A DNA stretch of 64,000 nt from Ursus arctos (taxonomy: Eukaryota > Chordata > Mammalia > Carnivora > Ursidae): contig NW_026622963.1 in assembly GCF_023065955.2 (NCBI RefSeq), forward strand, positions 5,835,001 through 5,899,000, read 5' to 3'. This document shows positions 1-10,900 of the stretch, piece after piece. The notes beneath the pieces are model-generated. The model ran no database searches, was not told the DNA's origin, and saw only the letters and a program-made list of their open reading frames with translations. Position 1 is the first letter of the stretch; the number at the start of each line of letters is the position of its first letter. A program made the translations under genes and the position numbers.

Positions 1-430
1 GGTGGGGCACCCCCATTGAGCCCAGAAATGGGGCTACAAATCAGCCTCTGCTCTGGGAAGATCAGGTTCATGACCAGGGCGGCACGTGGAGCCAAGCCCT
101 CCAAACTCAGGAGGCCGAGACGGAGGTGGTGTCAGGAGACGAAGCATGAATGGCACTGAGGGGACCCTCCTAGGCATGCAGTTCAGGGACCAGAAGGGTT
201 CGAGGCAGGCGGACCTCGAGGGGCGTGCGCCGCAAACTTCGTGCTGACGTGCATGGAGATTGCGGATGAGAGAGTAAACGTTGCCGGATCAGGGTCCCAA
301 ATCCAGCACCTATAAGGGCCAGGCAGTAACACAAGAGGTGAGCCACGGGAAACCAGGCAGTGATCTGTCACAGTGATGAGCCTCTGTCAAGTGGGCAATC
401 AGTCGTTGCCTAGCAGGACATGGGCTCAGT
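1..430. other. Unique sequence, nothing recognised
   Basis: Moderately GC-rich DNA at the window edge. I see no repeat family, splice-bounded exon or RNA gene. The short open frame on the minus strand (183-371) has no recognisable domain. Confidence 0.5.
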
Positions 431-1020
431 GTGGTGAAACCCTTCCATTATCACAAGAAGGGGGAAAAAATCTATATTAAAAAAAATGAATTCTCTCAAC
501 TCTTCAATGTTTTAGGTATTGGGGGAAAATGTCTAAATGTCTACATGTTTAAAATGCTTCTGAAGGACGTAACAGGTGACCTAACCAAATGGAAAGGCAT
601 ACCATGTTCTTGGATAGGAAGACTCGACATCATAAGGATACTGATTCTCCCGGAGTTAATCCATACTTTTAAGGTAATACTTAAGAACAATGTGGGAGAA
701 ACAGACACAAGAATCTAAAGTGCATGCTGAAAAAATAAATAAGCACTAATAGGAAAATTCTGAAAAAGAGAGTAGGAGATGCGGGAGATGACCTTTATGA
801 GGCAGGAAAACGTAATATGAAGTTTCAGTGGCTAACGCAGTGCTATTGGCATGTGAATAAACAGAGAGCGAGATGAGACCAAAAGGAAAGTCTAGAAACC
901 AGCACATATACATAAGGGAATTGAAAATGTGACCAAGATGAAATGTCAAGATGGAGGCATGGGTTATATCAATAGATGGTGGGGGGAGCTGGCTAGACAT
1001 CGGGGGAAAAAATAAAACTA
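431..1020 (+). mobile_element. Fossil L1 fragment, ORF2 after the reverse transcriptase core
   Basis: The frame at 431-718 contains the peptide WKGIPCSWIGRLDIIRILIL, which matches the L1 ORF2 segment just C-terminal to the reverse transcriptase core (family pattern W-K-x-I-P-C-S-W-I-G-R). Downstream DNA to about 1000 continues as degraded ORF2 with stops and frameshifts. It is 5'-truncated, old and non-functional, and probably part of one insertion with 1245-2340. Confidence 0.8.
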
Positions 1021-1029
1021 GATTTATAC

Positions 1030-1245
1030 CTCCGACTCACACAAAAATAATCTTCACCTGATAGAATATGCCATTTACTTCACCTGTTTATGTTGTTCGT
1101 TGTCTGCTCGGCTTCTCTAGAAGGTAAGTTCCACGAAGCCACTTTGAGTGTTGTGGTCACCACTGTATCCTCAGTGCTTAGAACAGGGTCTAGCACATAG
1201 TCTGTGGTCAGTACATATTTGATGAATTGAATGAGTGAAGCAAAG
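1030..1245 (+). mobile_element. L2-like 3' end fragment
   Basis: The sequence has the usual L2 terminal layout: a GTAAGTTCCACGAAG-like segment, then 'cagtgcttagaacagggtctagcacatag'-type text, then a GAATGAGTGAA tail. It interrupts the flanking L1 fossil. MIR shares part of this wording, so the L2 assignment is moderate. Confidence 0.55.
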
Positions 1246-2340
1246 ATTTAAATTCTAATAATAAAACCTTGAAAGTAATAGGAAAAAACCATTGGAGAAT
1301 AGTTTTATAATCTGACAGTGGGTAATACCTTTTAAGTATTAAAAGAACTCAAACATCATAAAAGAAAATAATTGATACATTTAATTATAAAAAGCTTTCT
1401 TCTTGGCAAAAGCCATCATAATTAGAGACAAAAATCTAAGTGAGAATCTGGTAAACAAAGAAACAAACTTACATCCCATATCATAGACAAAGGGCAAATA
1501 AGTTAATCTATAAAGAACTCCTTTAGACAAAAGACGACCTCACAAGAGAAAAATTGGCAAAGAATATGAATAGAAATTCACTGAAAGATGTTCATCGTTA
1601 CTCATTATATGAAAAATGCAAATTAAAACTCCAATGGGATACTGGGTTTCATCTACCAGATTGGCAAAATGGAACATTTTGCTACCTCCCCGTCCAGATG
1701 AGGGTGTGAGAGACCAGACCCTCTCCTAGACTGGCCATGGGAGTGTAACTGGGCCCAGACCACTATGGTAGGCAACTTAATCATGCTTTCAAAATTATAA
1801 ATGCTCATACCCTTGACCCAGAAATTCCACTTCTAGGAATTTATCCTACAAATACATTCAAATACTTGCAAAACAGGTTATAGAAGTTATTGCAGCATTG
1901 TTTATAGTAGGAAAAAAAAACTGGAAACAACCCAAATGTCTATCAGTAGGGGGCTGATTAAATAAATGATAGTATCTCCATACAGTGGATTACCGCATTG
2001 GAATGCCATGCAGCCCTAAAACAACAAGGAAACTCCGTACGTGCCAATATGGAGAGAGCTCTAAAACACAGTTAAGTGAAGAAAGCAAGGCAGAGAATGG
2101 TATATATAGTGGGCTACCATTTCCATGATCAGTTGAAAAAATATATATATACATATATACACATCCACCCATGAACTTGTATATACAATTGTAAATGTCT
2201 AGAATATCTCTAGAAGTACACACAAGAGGTTAGTAACATCAGTCGCTTCTAAGAAGGAAAACTGAAGGTCCGGAGACATAGGAGAGGAATGCTGCAATGA
2301 GAGCCTGTGTGAGTAAGTGAAACTGAACTGCTGTAAAAAG
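1245..2340 (+). mobile_element. Fossil L1, ORF2 C-terminus and 3' UTR (L1M type)
   Basis: The order of degraded blocks follows an old L1 ORF2 C-terminus: the CAAATTAAAACTCCAATGGG block near 1618, the CCACTTCTAGGAATTTATCC block near 1828, and a final conserved stretch near 1980-2100. A TA-rich 3' UTR-like stretch follows. Many stops are present. This belongs to the L1-rich left part of the window. Confidence 0.8.
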
Positions 2341-2349
2341 TAGACTCCC

Positions 2350-2542
2350 AGGGGCGCCTGGGAGGCTCAGTGGGTTAAGCGTCTGCCTTCGGCTCAGGCC
2401 ATGATCCCAGAGTCCTGGGATGGAGTCCCACATCGGGCTCCCTGCTCAGTGGGGAGCCTGCTTCTCCCTCCTCCTCTGCCCGTCCTCCCTGTTTGTATTC
2501 TGTCTCTCTCTCAGATGAATAAATAAATCTTAAAAAAAAAAA
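2350..2542 (+). mobile_element. CAN-SINE (tRNA-Lys derived)
   Basis: A full-length SINE: GGGGCGCCTGGGAGGCTCAG head, tRNA-like A and B box region, CT-rich middle, AATAAATAAATC and A-tail. It is flanked by the target-site duplication TAGACTCCC at 2341-2349 and 2543-2551. It lies head to head with the inverted SINE at 2621-2817. Confidence 0.95.
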
Positions 2543-2620
2543 TAGACTCCCTTATCTCATGGCTCAATCACAACAGAAGGTGTTTCCCTGATCATCTAAT
2601 AGGCCCAGGGTGGGCCTTTT

Positions 2621-2817
2621 TTTTTTTTAAGATTTTATTTATTTATTGGACAGAGAGAGAGAGATAGTGAGAGAGGGAACACAAGCAGGGGGAGTGGGAG
2701 AGGGAGAAGCAGGCTTCCCCCTGAGCAGGGAGCCCGACGCGGGGCTCGATCCCAGGACCCTGGGATCATGACCTGAGCAGAAGGCAGACGCTTAACCAAT
2801 TGAGCCACCCAGGCACC
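2621..2817 (-). mobile_element. CAN-SINE, minus strand
   Basis: It reads from a T-run and AAGATTTTATTTATTT through a GA-rich middle to TGAGCCACCCAGGCACC, the reverse of a CAN-SINE. A 17-base duplication, CCCAGGGTGGGCCTTTT, flanks it at 2604-2620 and 2818-2834. The clean duplication indicates a carnivore-lineage insertion. Confidence 0.95.
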
Positions 2818-2834
2818 CCCAGGGTGGGCCTTTT

Positions 2835-3190
2835 ATGGAGCTCCAGCTGATGGTGACCCTTCCTCCTTAACATAAGACATGAAGCACACTCAGCTTTGTT
2901 CCAACCCTGGGAGAGGGGCCGGAGCTGGAGGAAGGCACCGGGGAGGTGCTCATGGGCCACACCTGGAAGAGGCACGGAGCTCTGCTCCCATCCTGTTGGT
3001 TGGGCCCAGTCCCATGAGCACAGTTGCAAGGGAGGCTGCAAGTGCCCAAGGAGAGAGGAAGGGCACATTTTGGTGCCCAGCCAGCAGGCCTCTGTTGGAC
3101 TAGCCTTCCGAATCTTTTAAAATTCAAAACACATAACTGTATTATTCAAAACGATGAACACAGTTAAATGTGAACAAACAAGAGTTAGGT
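2835..3190. other. Unique sequence
   Basis: GC-rich to about 3110, then AT-rich. Several overlapping short open frames on both strands are explained by GC content. No family recognised. Confidence 0.5.
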
Positions 3191-3194
3191 CTGG

Positions 3195-4330
3195 CTTGAG
3201 AGCTGCCAGTTCTGAATCCACATATAAATGGTATTTGATTATGTGATAAAGGTGGCTAATTGTATCAGTAAGAAACGTATAGACTATTCGGTAAATGGTG
3301 TCGGAAAAACAGAGTCACCCCTGGGGTGAAAAAGTAAGGTTAGGTTTCTTATTTCACACCATCTCCCCCGCCAATTTCTATAGGTAAAACAACGAAAAAT
3401 AATAAACGACACCATTGAAGTATTAAAACAAAATATAATCTTGGGGGAAGAATATATCTTTAAATGATTCAGGTCTCAATGGCAACTGAGAAATTTGACC
3501 ACATAAAAGTGTCATCAAATGATGAAGGACAACATGAAGTCAAAAGACAAGAGACAGACGAGGAGAAAATATTTGTCACATGAATAAAAGACCAGGAAAT
3601 AATAGCCCACATATAAAAATCGCACTTACAGATCAATAAGAAAATAGACAAACAATCCCGTGGAAAAATGAGCAAAGAATGTGGAAGGAACGTTCCCAGC
3701 AAAGAAATGCCAATAAGCCATGAGTTGCTCGTGCTCACAAGTAATGAGGAAATTCAAATTCACGCAGTCATGAGATATTGCTTATTGCCCATCAGACGGG
3801 CCCAAACTGGGCGGGTGGGGGAACCTACCCAGTGTTGGAAGCGGACTGAAGAAATGGTCTTATATAAATTGGCCTATCATTGTTGGAGAGCAACTCGGCG
3901 TAATCCAATGTATTTTAAATATCGTATTTTTAAATATTTAAATATTCTTAAATAGGCCCTTCAACGAAGAAATCTCTGAGTCACCGTCCTGCAGAAATAC
4001 ACGAATGTCCGTCAACAAAGATGGCTGACCTAAGACATCCAATATTGTAGAACGCTTCACAGTGCAGTTCTTGTTATTTTTTTAATGGAATAGATCAATG
4101 TGGGGGAAAAAAGATCTTTGTCAAGACACACGGTTAAACAAACAAACAAACAAACAAAAAAGCAGGATGTAAAAGGTACACATGCTATTCGTAAACAAAA
4201 CCCACCATGCGTTTCTATATTAACACGCACGTCTCTAAATGCCCATAAAGCCGTCTAGGAGAATGCAAACTCCCGGGCAAGCACGTCCGCGGACAGGATA
4301 TGGTGAGGGCGGTGAGCACAAACTTCTGCT
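3195..4330 (+). mobile_element. Fossil L1 fragment (L1M type)
   Basis: Recognisable decayed ORF2 C-terminal blocks are GGTGGCTAATTGTATCAGTAAG near 3250, GAAAATATTTGTCACATG near 3565, and AAATTCAAATTCACGCAGTCATGAGATA near 3750. A 3' UTR-like tail follows. It is a second insertion in the same orientation as the one at 431-2340, interrupted by many stops. The 3' limit is approximate. Confidence 0.75.
4133..4160. repeat. (AAAC)n microsatellite
   Basis: About six copies of an AAAC unit inside the L1 3' part. Confidence 0.9.
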
Positions 4331-4464
4331 TCTGCTACGTCCCTCCATGACTTGCCAGAACGTGTGAGACGCTGGTGGAAACGTGTCCTCGTTGATCCGT
4401 CCAAGCCTGCGCGTGTATTCACATCTGCACACGAAACGGGAGAACAGAACTTTCATGGAGGGCT

Positions 4465-4720
4465 TGCCACGTGCTAGCATGTGCCAAGCGCGTTACTTGC
4501 GTTATCTCATCTCATCCCCGCCGAGAACCTTATGATTTAGACACCGTGACTATCCCCATTTCCGGATGTGAACGCTGAGCCTCTGACAGGTTCAATCGAC
4601 CTCCTGAAGTCACCCAGATACAGAAATTCAACGACATCTGATTTCAGAGGCCACCCTCTTGGTCTTGACCTTCTGAGAACATGAACACGCTGAGTTCGTG
4701 ACCCCTGAAGTCCCACCTTA
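4465..4720 (-). mobile_element. MIR fragment, minus strand
   Basis: It reads as reverse MIR: 'gtgccaagcgcgttacttgcgttatctcatct', then a TATCCCCATTTCCGGATG block, then a decayed 'aggttcaa..gaagtcacccag' core. It is diverged, as expected for this ancient family. Confidence 0.7.
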
Positions 4721-4739
4721 CCCACCTCTGTGGTTCTGC

Positions 4740-5361
4740 AAGGTACTAGGGTCAGATGGAAATGTAAGACGAGGAGCGGGGGCCGCTGGGGGATGCAGCT
4801 CCAGCCTGCTTCCCCTGGGTGCCGCCTGCCCTTGGGCTGATCCCGAGGCCCTGGCTCATGTACCACACACAGACTTCACAGCGGAGCTCACGGGGCCTTC
4901 GTCCCAGGCCTGACCTTCTCCCGGTGCAGATGGGGAAACCGAGGCTCCGCGCAGGAAAGGACCGCCTTGCATGTGGAGGTGGGACCGGCATTGGGATGAG
5001 GTCCCAGGGAGCCTCATGCTCTCCCTCGAGGCTGCCAAACCTTGCTGTCACCTCTTCTCCAGTTAGATGGACGTGCAGCCATTCCTTCGCCGGGGGCGGT
5101 GACAGCCAGCGGGGCAGGGCGCAGCCTCTTCCAGTCATCTAACAAATCAGCCGTGTCTGGGGATGTCTCCAGGACCCCAAAGCCACCTCAAAACTCACAG
5201 GCTCTCTTCTTCCTGAGGAAATGTCTACGATTGTGTCTGGCGTCTTGGTGAGGGGCAAGAGATGGGCGAGGACTGACCTGGCCCTGGGAGGCCCCAGGGG
5301 GAGCATCCCCCCAGATGCCTCGGAGTTGGCCTGCTTCCCTCTCTCTTTCTGCCTCGGTCTT
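4740..5361. other. GC-rich unique sequence
   Basis: Open frames on both strands here (for example 4752-5138 on minus) reflect GC content. I see no domain, splice pattern or repeat. Confidence 0.45.
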
Positions 5362-5375
5362 TCTCTCTGGTTTTA

Positions 5376-5579
5376 TTTATTTATTTATTTATTTTAAAGA
5401 TTTTATTTATTTATGTGACAGAGAGACAGCCAGCGAGAGAGGGAACACAGCAGGCGAGTGAGAGAGGAAGAAGCAGGCTCCTAGCGGAGGAGCCCGATGT
5501 GGGACTCGATCCCGGAACGCCGGGATCACGCCCTGAGCCGAAGGCAGACGCTTTAACGACTGCACTACCCAGGCGCCCC
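5376..5579 (-). mobile_element. Young CAN-SINE, minus strand (bear-type subfamily)
   Basis: Its reverse complement carries GGGCGTGATCCCGGCGTT and the CTCCGCTAGGAGCC segment of the young subfamily. The 14-base duplication TCTCTCTGGTTTTA is exact at 5362-5375 and 5580-5593. The perfect duplication and intact body suggest a recent insertion. Confidence 0.96.
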
Positions 5580-5593
5580 TCTCTCTGGTTTTA

Positions 5594-6585
5594 AATCACC
5601 TAACTGCTTTTGGGCTGGACAGAACAATTACAGCCGACTGATCTGAATCAATCTTGAGGCCACAGGGACCTCGTTCTGGGTTCATTAAAATGGCCACTGT
5701 GGTGCCCGTGAGTGCATCTGATTCATCTCCGGGGACTAAGGCGATAGCACCAGGCTCACTGGGTCTGGAGACTCTGTTCTCAGGCAGTATGAAAAACCGT
5801 CCCCTAAATCCCAGCCACCCTGCCCCTCTGCCCTGTCCTGTCTCCCTTCTTTGGGCCTTGTAGCCCCATCTCTTCCTCCGCCCCATCAGTCAGCATCAAC
5901 ACGACATACTACGGTACCATTTGTCACACGTCCCTTTTAGATATCTGGCTGGGGTGTATTTTAAGCCTCAGAGCCTCACACCAGGATGGCCGAGTTGGTG
6001 GTGCTCAGAGCACAGGGTGAGGCTTAGGGAGCGGTACCTCAGCCAGCAAGGTGGGGTTCAACCCGGGCAGTCACACGGTGCACCTGCCCTGCAGGGCTCA
6101 CGGGTTACATGACAGCCTGGCATGCTCTGGGGTGAGGGCATGTCAGTTTCTGGGCCAGGAGAAGTCTGAGTCCTGCCGAGGCCTCTGGCTTGCTGTGAGA
6201 GTTGGTGTCCGCTCTCCACACAAGCTGAGACCTGGGACACACGTTGAACCAAGCGCCAGTCCCCCTGGCTGGGACACCCAGACAGGCTGCCCCAACCAAA
6301 GCCCAGACCCAGCCACCATAAGCAGCACCCACCGGCAGTGTGAAGAGGTCATCTTCTCGGTTGGTCCGTAGCGGCGCCGGGGCCTGACCTTGCCGAAGGC
6401 CATCTCTTCCCCCAGCCATGTACGGGGTAGGCTGTCCCGGGCACCCACGGCTTGGCCAGTGGACACCCAATGTTTGAGGAAAAGCACCGTACTGGGGTGG
6501 GAAGGAGACCCGAGTTCTGCCCAGCTCACAGTGAGCACACAGGTGGATCATGGCCTTGCCGGAGCTCCCCTGTCCTCATTTATTG
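5594..6585. other. Unique sequence, nothing recognised
   Basis: Overlapping open frames on both strands (such as 6105-6551 on minus, 148 codons) have no recognisable domain and overlap each other in several frames, which argues against coding. No repeat family identified. Confidence 0.45.
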
Positions 6586-6589
6586 ATCT

Positions 6590-7065
6590 GAAGATCCACT
6601 GATAGAGACACGATTGAGAAAATAAAGATACATACACACAGGGGAAGGCCTGTCACTGGGACCTGATAGCCACCGCGTGGTCTTAGTTAAACCGGCAAAG
6701 GCAATATCCGAACTCGAGTTCATGCTCTGGAATACTGTGAAGACACTGAAAAGAACAAAGTGGTTCTGTAAGTACCTCTTTGGCATGGTCTCCAGGATAT
6801 ACTGTGGATTAAAAAGGCAAGCTGCAGAAACATGTAGAATATGATTCTGTTTAGGTTACGGCATACAAAACCCACACACAGAGAAGCACATACGTTTCTC
6901 CGTGTCCCCATTCATAGGTGGAGAAGCATAGGAAAAGGGCCAAAAGAATGCCCGCCAACTGCTAACAGTGGTGACTTCTGGAGACAAGGGGTTCCAGGAG
7001 TTCGAGGGAGAACTGCGACTGTTTCTTTCACTCACTCCTGGCGAGAGCGTAGCCGCGGATTCCCA
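6590..7065 (+). mobile_element. Fossil L1 fragment
   Basis: The segment around 6725-6840 resembles the end of L1 ORF2 ('tggaatactgtgaag...tctccaggatatactgtggattaaaaaggcaagctgcagaa'). It is followed by 3' UTR-like 'ctaacagtggtgacttctggagac'. Heavily diverged, same orientation as its neighbours. Confidence 0.7.
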
Positions 7066-7069
7066 GCGC

Positions 7070-7390
7070 CCTCCCAGCCATGACGTCCTACGGTCCTTAA
7101 GTGCAGCGAGTCTGATGTGACACGGCCACCATCTACCACCCCTCAAGGCTCAGAGACTCCCAGGACATCTTGGTAAACCAAGATTGACCTCTACCCCATG
7201 GCATCCCAGCCTCCCTCTCCCCCCGCCAATATTCCAGATCATTCTTCCTCCACTCCCCCTATTAAATATAACTTTCCCTTCATCCATTCCCCTCTCTGTT
7301 GACCATGAGCCTGGAAAGTATGGGATAGGCTAATCCCTGTTATGGGTAATGACTGATGCCCCGCGCCTCCTCAGGATACCTGGGCGCAGG
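7070..7390. other. Unique sequence
   Basis: Mixed composition with CT-rich stretches near 7200-7300. Nothing recognised. Confidence 0.45.
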
Positions 7391-7394
7391 TAGG

Positions 7395-7755
7395 ACTGGC
7401 CTCGAGCTGCGTACAGCAAGAACTCCAGGAAATAGAGACTACCTTGAAGACATCAGGATGAATGAGATAAGCCAGACATGAAAGACCACATGTTGCATGA
7501 TGCCCCTTACGTGAGGTACCTGGAAAAGTCGAAAACAAAGAGACAGAAAGGAGGACCACAGTTGCCAGAAACCGGGGGAGGAGGGAACAGGGTGTCATTG
7601 TTCAATGGGTCGAGTTTCAGTTTGGGAAGATGACAATGTTCTGGAGATGGGTCCCCAACAATGTGAGTTATTTAATACCACTGAACTGTACACTTATGAA
7701 TGGTTAAAATGCTAAGTCTGATGGATATGTTACCACAATTAAAAAAAAAAAAGAA
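7395..7755 (+). mobile_element. L1 3' UTR fragment (L1ME type)
   Basis: It contains ATGAATGAGATAAGCCAGACATG, GGACCACAGTTGCCAGAAACC, and the ending CACTGAACTGTACACTTATGAATGGTTAAAATG followed by an A-run. This is the usual order in L1ME 3' ends. It ends in a poly-A tail at 7740-7751. Confidence 0.85.
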
Positions 7756-7759
7756 TAGA

Positions 7760-8275
7760 AGGAGAAGGAGGAAGGGTAGGAGGTCAGCAAGCCTGTGATG
7801 CACGATGCTCAGAGGGGAGAGAGGGGCTTCCCAGTGCCCTCTAGAAAATGCTCAACACATGTTACCTTCTGTCTTAAAATTCTTAGTGCTGTAAACTTTC
7901 TTCCAAGCCACATCGATCTAAAAATAAGTGATAAATCCTGGGGCTTTGAATTTATATGAAGTGAAAAGTTTACCTTTCAAAACCAGATATGATGCCACCA
8001 ATTATTGCTGAAATAAAGAAAAGAGAAAGAGAAGATGGTGGTGTCAGTGGGCCCCAGGACAGAGATCACTTCAAGAGGCATTTCAAGGGTGTTGGAGGTC
8101 AAGTAGAGGAGAGCTGGATCGTGGTGGTGGATTTAAAGATTGGGAGGCCGGGAGGGAACCTTCCAGCGTGGTGGGGGCACACGCCTGCTTACAGCGGGTG
8201 ACATTCGCCAGCGGCCGCGCATGCGCACGCACGCACACGCGGCTCGAGATTGCGGTATGATACGTAAGGCACCCC
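7760..8275. other. Unique sequence with an alternating purine-pyrimidine patch
   Basis: No gene or repeat recognised. At 8214-8243 an alternating GC/CA tract (GCGCATGCGCACGCACGCAC) is a candidate for left-handed DNA. Confidence 0.5.
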
Positions 8276-8279
8276 GCTA

Positions 8280-8465
8280 ATTAAACAAAGCTGTTACAGA
8301 ATTATATATATAGTACGGCTTTAATTATGTTAAAATTAAAACAACGACCAAAGACCAGAGGAGATATATCAAAATAGGAACCATTGTGTTTTGGGTGTTC
8401 TTTATCCTATTTTTCTATTTATAAATTGGATTTCATGCAAATGTGTTACTTTTAAAGTAACAGAT
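8280..8465 (+). mobile_element. Possible L1 3' UTR remnant
   Basis: AT-rich DNA with a TATATATA tract and a stretch resembling L1M 3' UTR ('cttttatcctatttttctatttataaattgg'). It is too diverged for a firm call. Confidence 0.35.
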
Positions 8466-8734
8466 AAAAATCTAGGCCTCTGTGGAGGTGCATTACGGTC
8501 ATCACGGTCTGGTGGGGACCAGACCGCAAACAAATAAACAGCATGTCAGGTGAGTAACCTGGAAGAAAAATAAAGCAGGGGGAGGGGGTCAGAGAGTGCC
8601 AGGCAGAGGCGTTCTTTAGTAGACCGTACTCGGGGAAGTGGCAGGCAGCAGAGACCTGAGGGAATTGAGGGGCAAGCCTGGTGGATATGCGGGCAAAAGA
8701 TATAAGCGACGATGTGAACAATTTATGCACAAGG

Positions 8735-8870
8735 ATATTCAATGCAACATTAGTTAGGACAGTGAGAAATTAGGAACAACTTAAATGATGAACAAAAGGG
8801 GAATAGTTAAATAAAACGGGACACGTCCGCATCCTGGGTTACCACGCAGCACTTAGAGAATGCAAAATAA
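8735..8870 (+). mobile_element. Short L1 ORF2 remnant
   Basis: The pattern 'caaggatattcaatgcaacattagttaggacagtgagaaattaggaacaacttaaatg' matches a decayed L1 ORF2 segment upstream of the C-terminal end. The preceding 8466-8734 is unrecognised. Confidence 0.65.
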
Positions 8871-9034
8871 AACCTCAAGACGCCATGCCCACCTCCCACA
8901 TCAGTTGGACTGATTTGAGGATGAGGTCAGGGCCACCAGTCACCTGGGAGAGGGGTGCTCAGAATCGCCACTGGACAGGGCTGCCTCGGTCCAACATGGC
9001 AGGAAAGCAGGTTAGCTACATAGCCATCAAGAAT

Positions 9035-9089
9035 CTTAGACGTGTTTATATTTGTTTAAAGAATAATCCTCCTTCTAGAAACCCATCTA
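9035..9089 (+). mobile_element. L1 fragment, upstream half of an interrupted copy
   Basis: Short decayed ORF2 block ('aagaataatcctccttctagaaa...'). It appears to continue after the SINE at 9090-9262 in the next L1 segment. Confidence 0.5.
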
Positions 9090-9262
9090 GGGTAATAATA
9101 ATTATTATTATCATTGTTTTTATTGTTATTGTTATTATTTTGCTATTATTTATTCATTATTATTATTGTTTTAAGTAATCTGTATGCCCAACGTGGGGCT
9201 CGAACTCATGGCACTGAGATCAAGTCACATGCTCTACTGAGTAAGCCAGCCAGGTGCCCTGG
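9090..9262 (-). mobile_element. Old CAN-SINE, minus strand
   Basis: The head is GTGGGGCTCGAACTCATGGC...GAGTAAGCCAGCCAGGTGCCC in reverse, a tRNA-like CAN-SINE variant. It is preceded by a TTA/ATT-rich degenerate tail. An imperfect duplication (CTAGGGTAATAAT / CTAGGATAATTTT) flanks it. Divergence suggests an older insertion. Confidence 0.8.
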
Positions 9263-9745
9263 TCCTAGGATAATTTTTAAATCGACAAAGCAAACCGCAC
9301 TATTACTTATGACAATGAAAAACTAGAAATGGTCTAAACGTCCAACATTTAGTTAATGGTAAAGTAAAATACATCTGCAGATGAAATTCTATGAGGCCAC
9401 TTAAAGTATCTTTCAAACAGTTTTTTTTTAGTATTATAGGAAAATGCTCGTCGATAAAATGTTAAGAAGAAAAGTGAATACTCAAATTGTATACAGCACA
9501 ATATCAAGTAGGAAAAGAAAAATATCCTTAAGTAAGCATGAAATAAATGTGTTTGAAATATTATTCGTGGCTGCCTCTGGCTAAGAATATGGCTGCTGTT
9601 ATTGGGGTTTTTTTCCAACTTCTTTACTCTTTCTTGAACTTTACACATTTGATACAAAGAGCACATATTATTTTGATAGCTATAAAAATCACAGAACTTT
9701 AAAACTTTAAAAATTACTTTCTGGGAAAAAGCCAGGATAAACACA
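9263..9745 (+). mobile_element. Fossil L1, ORF2 end and 3' UTR
   Basis: Recognisable as 'acttatgacaatgaaaaactagaaatggtctaaacgtccaac', then 'gatgaaattctatgaggccact', then 3' UTR-like 'ggctgcctctggctaag'. Stops are frequent. It looks continuous with 9035-9089 across the SINE. Confidence 0.75.
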
Positions 9746-9749
9746 TGTG

Positions 9750-10585
9750 GAAAAGTAGGGATAATAATTGTAGGATATTCTTTTAATAAAAAGGGCTCTC
9801 AAGGAAATTTCTTTTTGTAATTGAATGGTATAAGGAGGGCCTGGTTCTCAGGGTGAAATTATGATTTTTTTAAGTTGCTGGGTTTTGCTTGTGTTTGTGT
9901 TTCAAGTGATGAGAGAGGTTGGACCCGGCTCATAGGTGGTGAGGAAAATGCCGGCAGAGATGAAACAGCAAAGATTGGGGACCCAGGCGCTGTGGGCGAA
10001 CTTGAGGGCAGGCCAGCGAGGCCTGGTGGGCCCTTTTCAACTCACAGTTAAAATGTCTCAACTGATAAGGAAGTGTCACCCTGGACACTGAGAAGAGGAG
10101 GGTTACACGCCCAAGTTGGGGAGTTAGTCCTGGCTGCCGAGTCTGAAGGGCCGGACTGACAAACAGATGAGGGCTCTTTCCACCCCACCCCCAAATCAGA
10201 GCTGCTCAGAGTCAGAAGGAAAGTCGGAAGAGCCTGCCACTCACCGCAGCGACTGTGTCTGTTATCGGGCACTGGGCCGCACTGACCGGAGCAGCAGGCA
10301 GTCCCCTACCCCCCCACCTCCATCTCACGACTCCCAGCAGATGGATGGTGCACTTGGCACAGTGGGGTGAGAAGGTAGTGGGAAGGGGGTGAAGAGGTTG
10401 GGGGGAGGCAGATGGAGAAGGCATCCTGGCTGCACTGAGTGGGGAGGGGCAGGTCGGAGAAGACACCCCATAACCAGAAGCCCTTGGCAGATGCCCACCA
10501 GACCCTAAAAACTGAATGACAAACGGATGATGAAAGTGTGGCCCATCCAACCAAGGGGGTACCCTTCATTTGTCTAAGGGACCAA
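9750..10585. other. Unique sequence
   Basis: Mixed composition, GC-rich from about 9930. The overlapping open frames (such as 10212-10550 and 10306-10680 on minus) have no recognisable domain. Confidence 0.45.
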
Positions 10586-10589
10586 ATTG

Positions 10590-10900
10590 CAGGTATAAAC
10601 AACAACTTAGATGGACCTCGAAGACATGATGTGAAGCGAGAGAAGCCATTCTCCAAAGTTGACCTACTGTATGACTCCATTTATATGACATTCCCAAAGA
10701 AACAAAGCAATAGCGAGGGAGAAGAAATTGGGGTGGGGGTGACCGTGGTGTGAGGAGTCCTTTTGGGGAGATGGAATTGGATGGTGGTCTGGACTGTGGT
10801 GGTCATGGGAAGCCCACGTGTGTGAAAATTCATAGAGCCATACTGGACACCGAAAGAAAGAAAAGGCAATATTTGTGTACGATAATTCTAGAAGTGAAAT
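10590..10900 (+). mobile_element. L1ME 3' end, first of two consecutive copies
   Basis: Order of blocks: 'acttagatggacctcgaagacatgatgtgaagcgag', 'tactgtatgactccatttatatgaca', 'gactgtggtggtcatgg', 'aaaattcatagagcc'. This is the usual L1ME ORF2 end plus 3' UTR. A second, similar 3' end follows directly. Confidence 0.8.

Noticed and set aside
431..718. 95-codon frame as a gene
   Set aside because: It is a remnant of L1 ORF2, truncated at both ends.
2350..2542. tRNA gene at the SINE head
   Set aside because: The tRNA-like part belongs to the CAN-SINE; it lacks a proper cloverleaf and is followed by the SINE body.
7825..7840. CTCF-like site (TGCCCTCTAGA)
   Set aside because: Only the left part of the core fits; the last positions do not match. 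Not supported without binding data.
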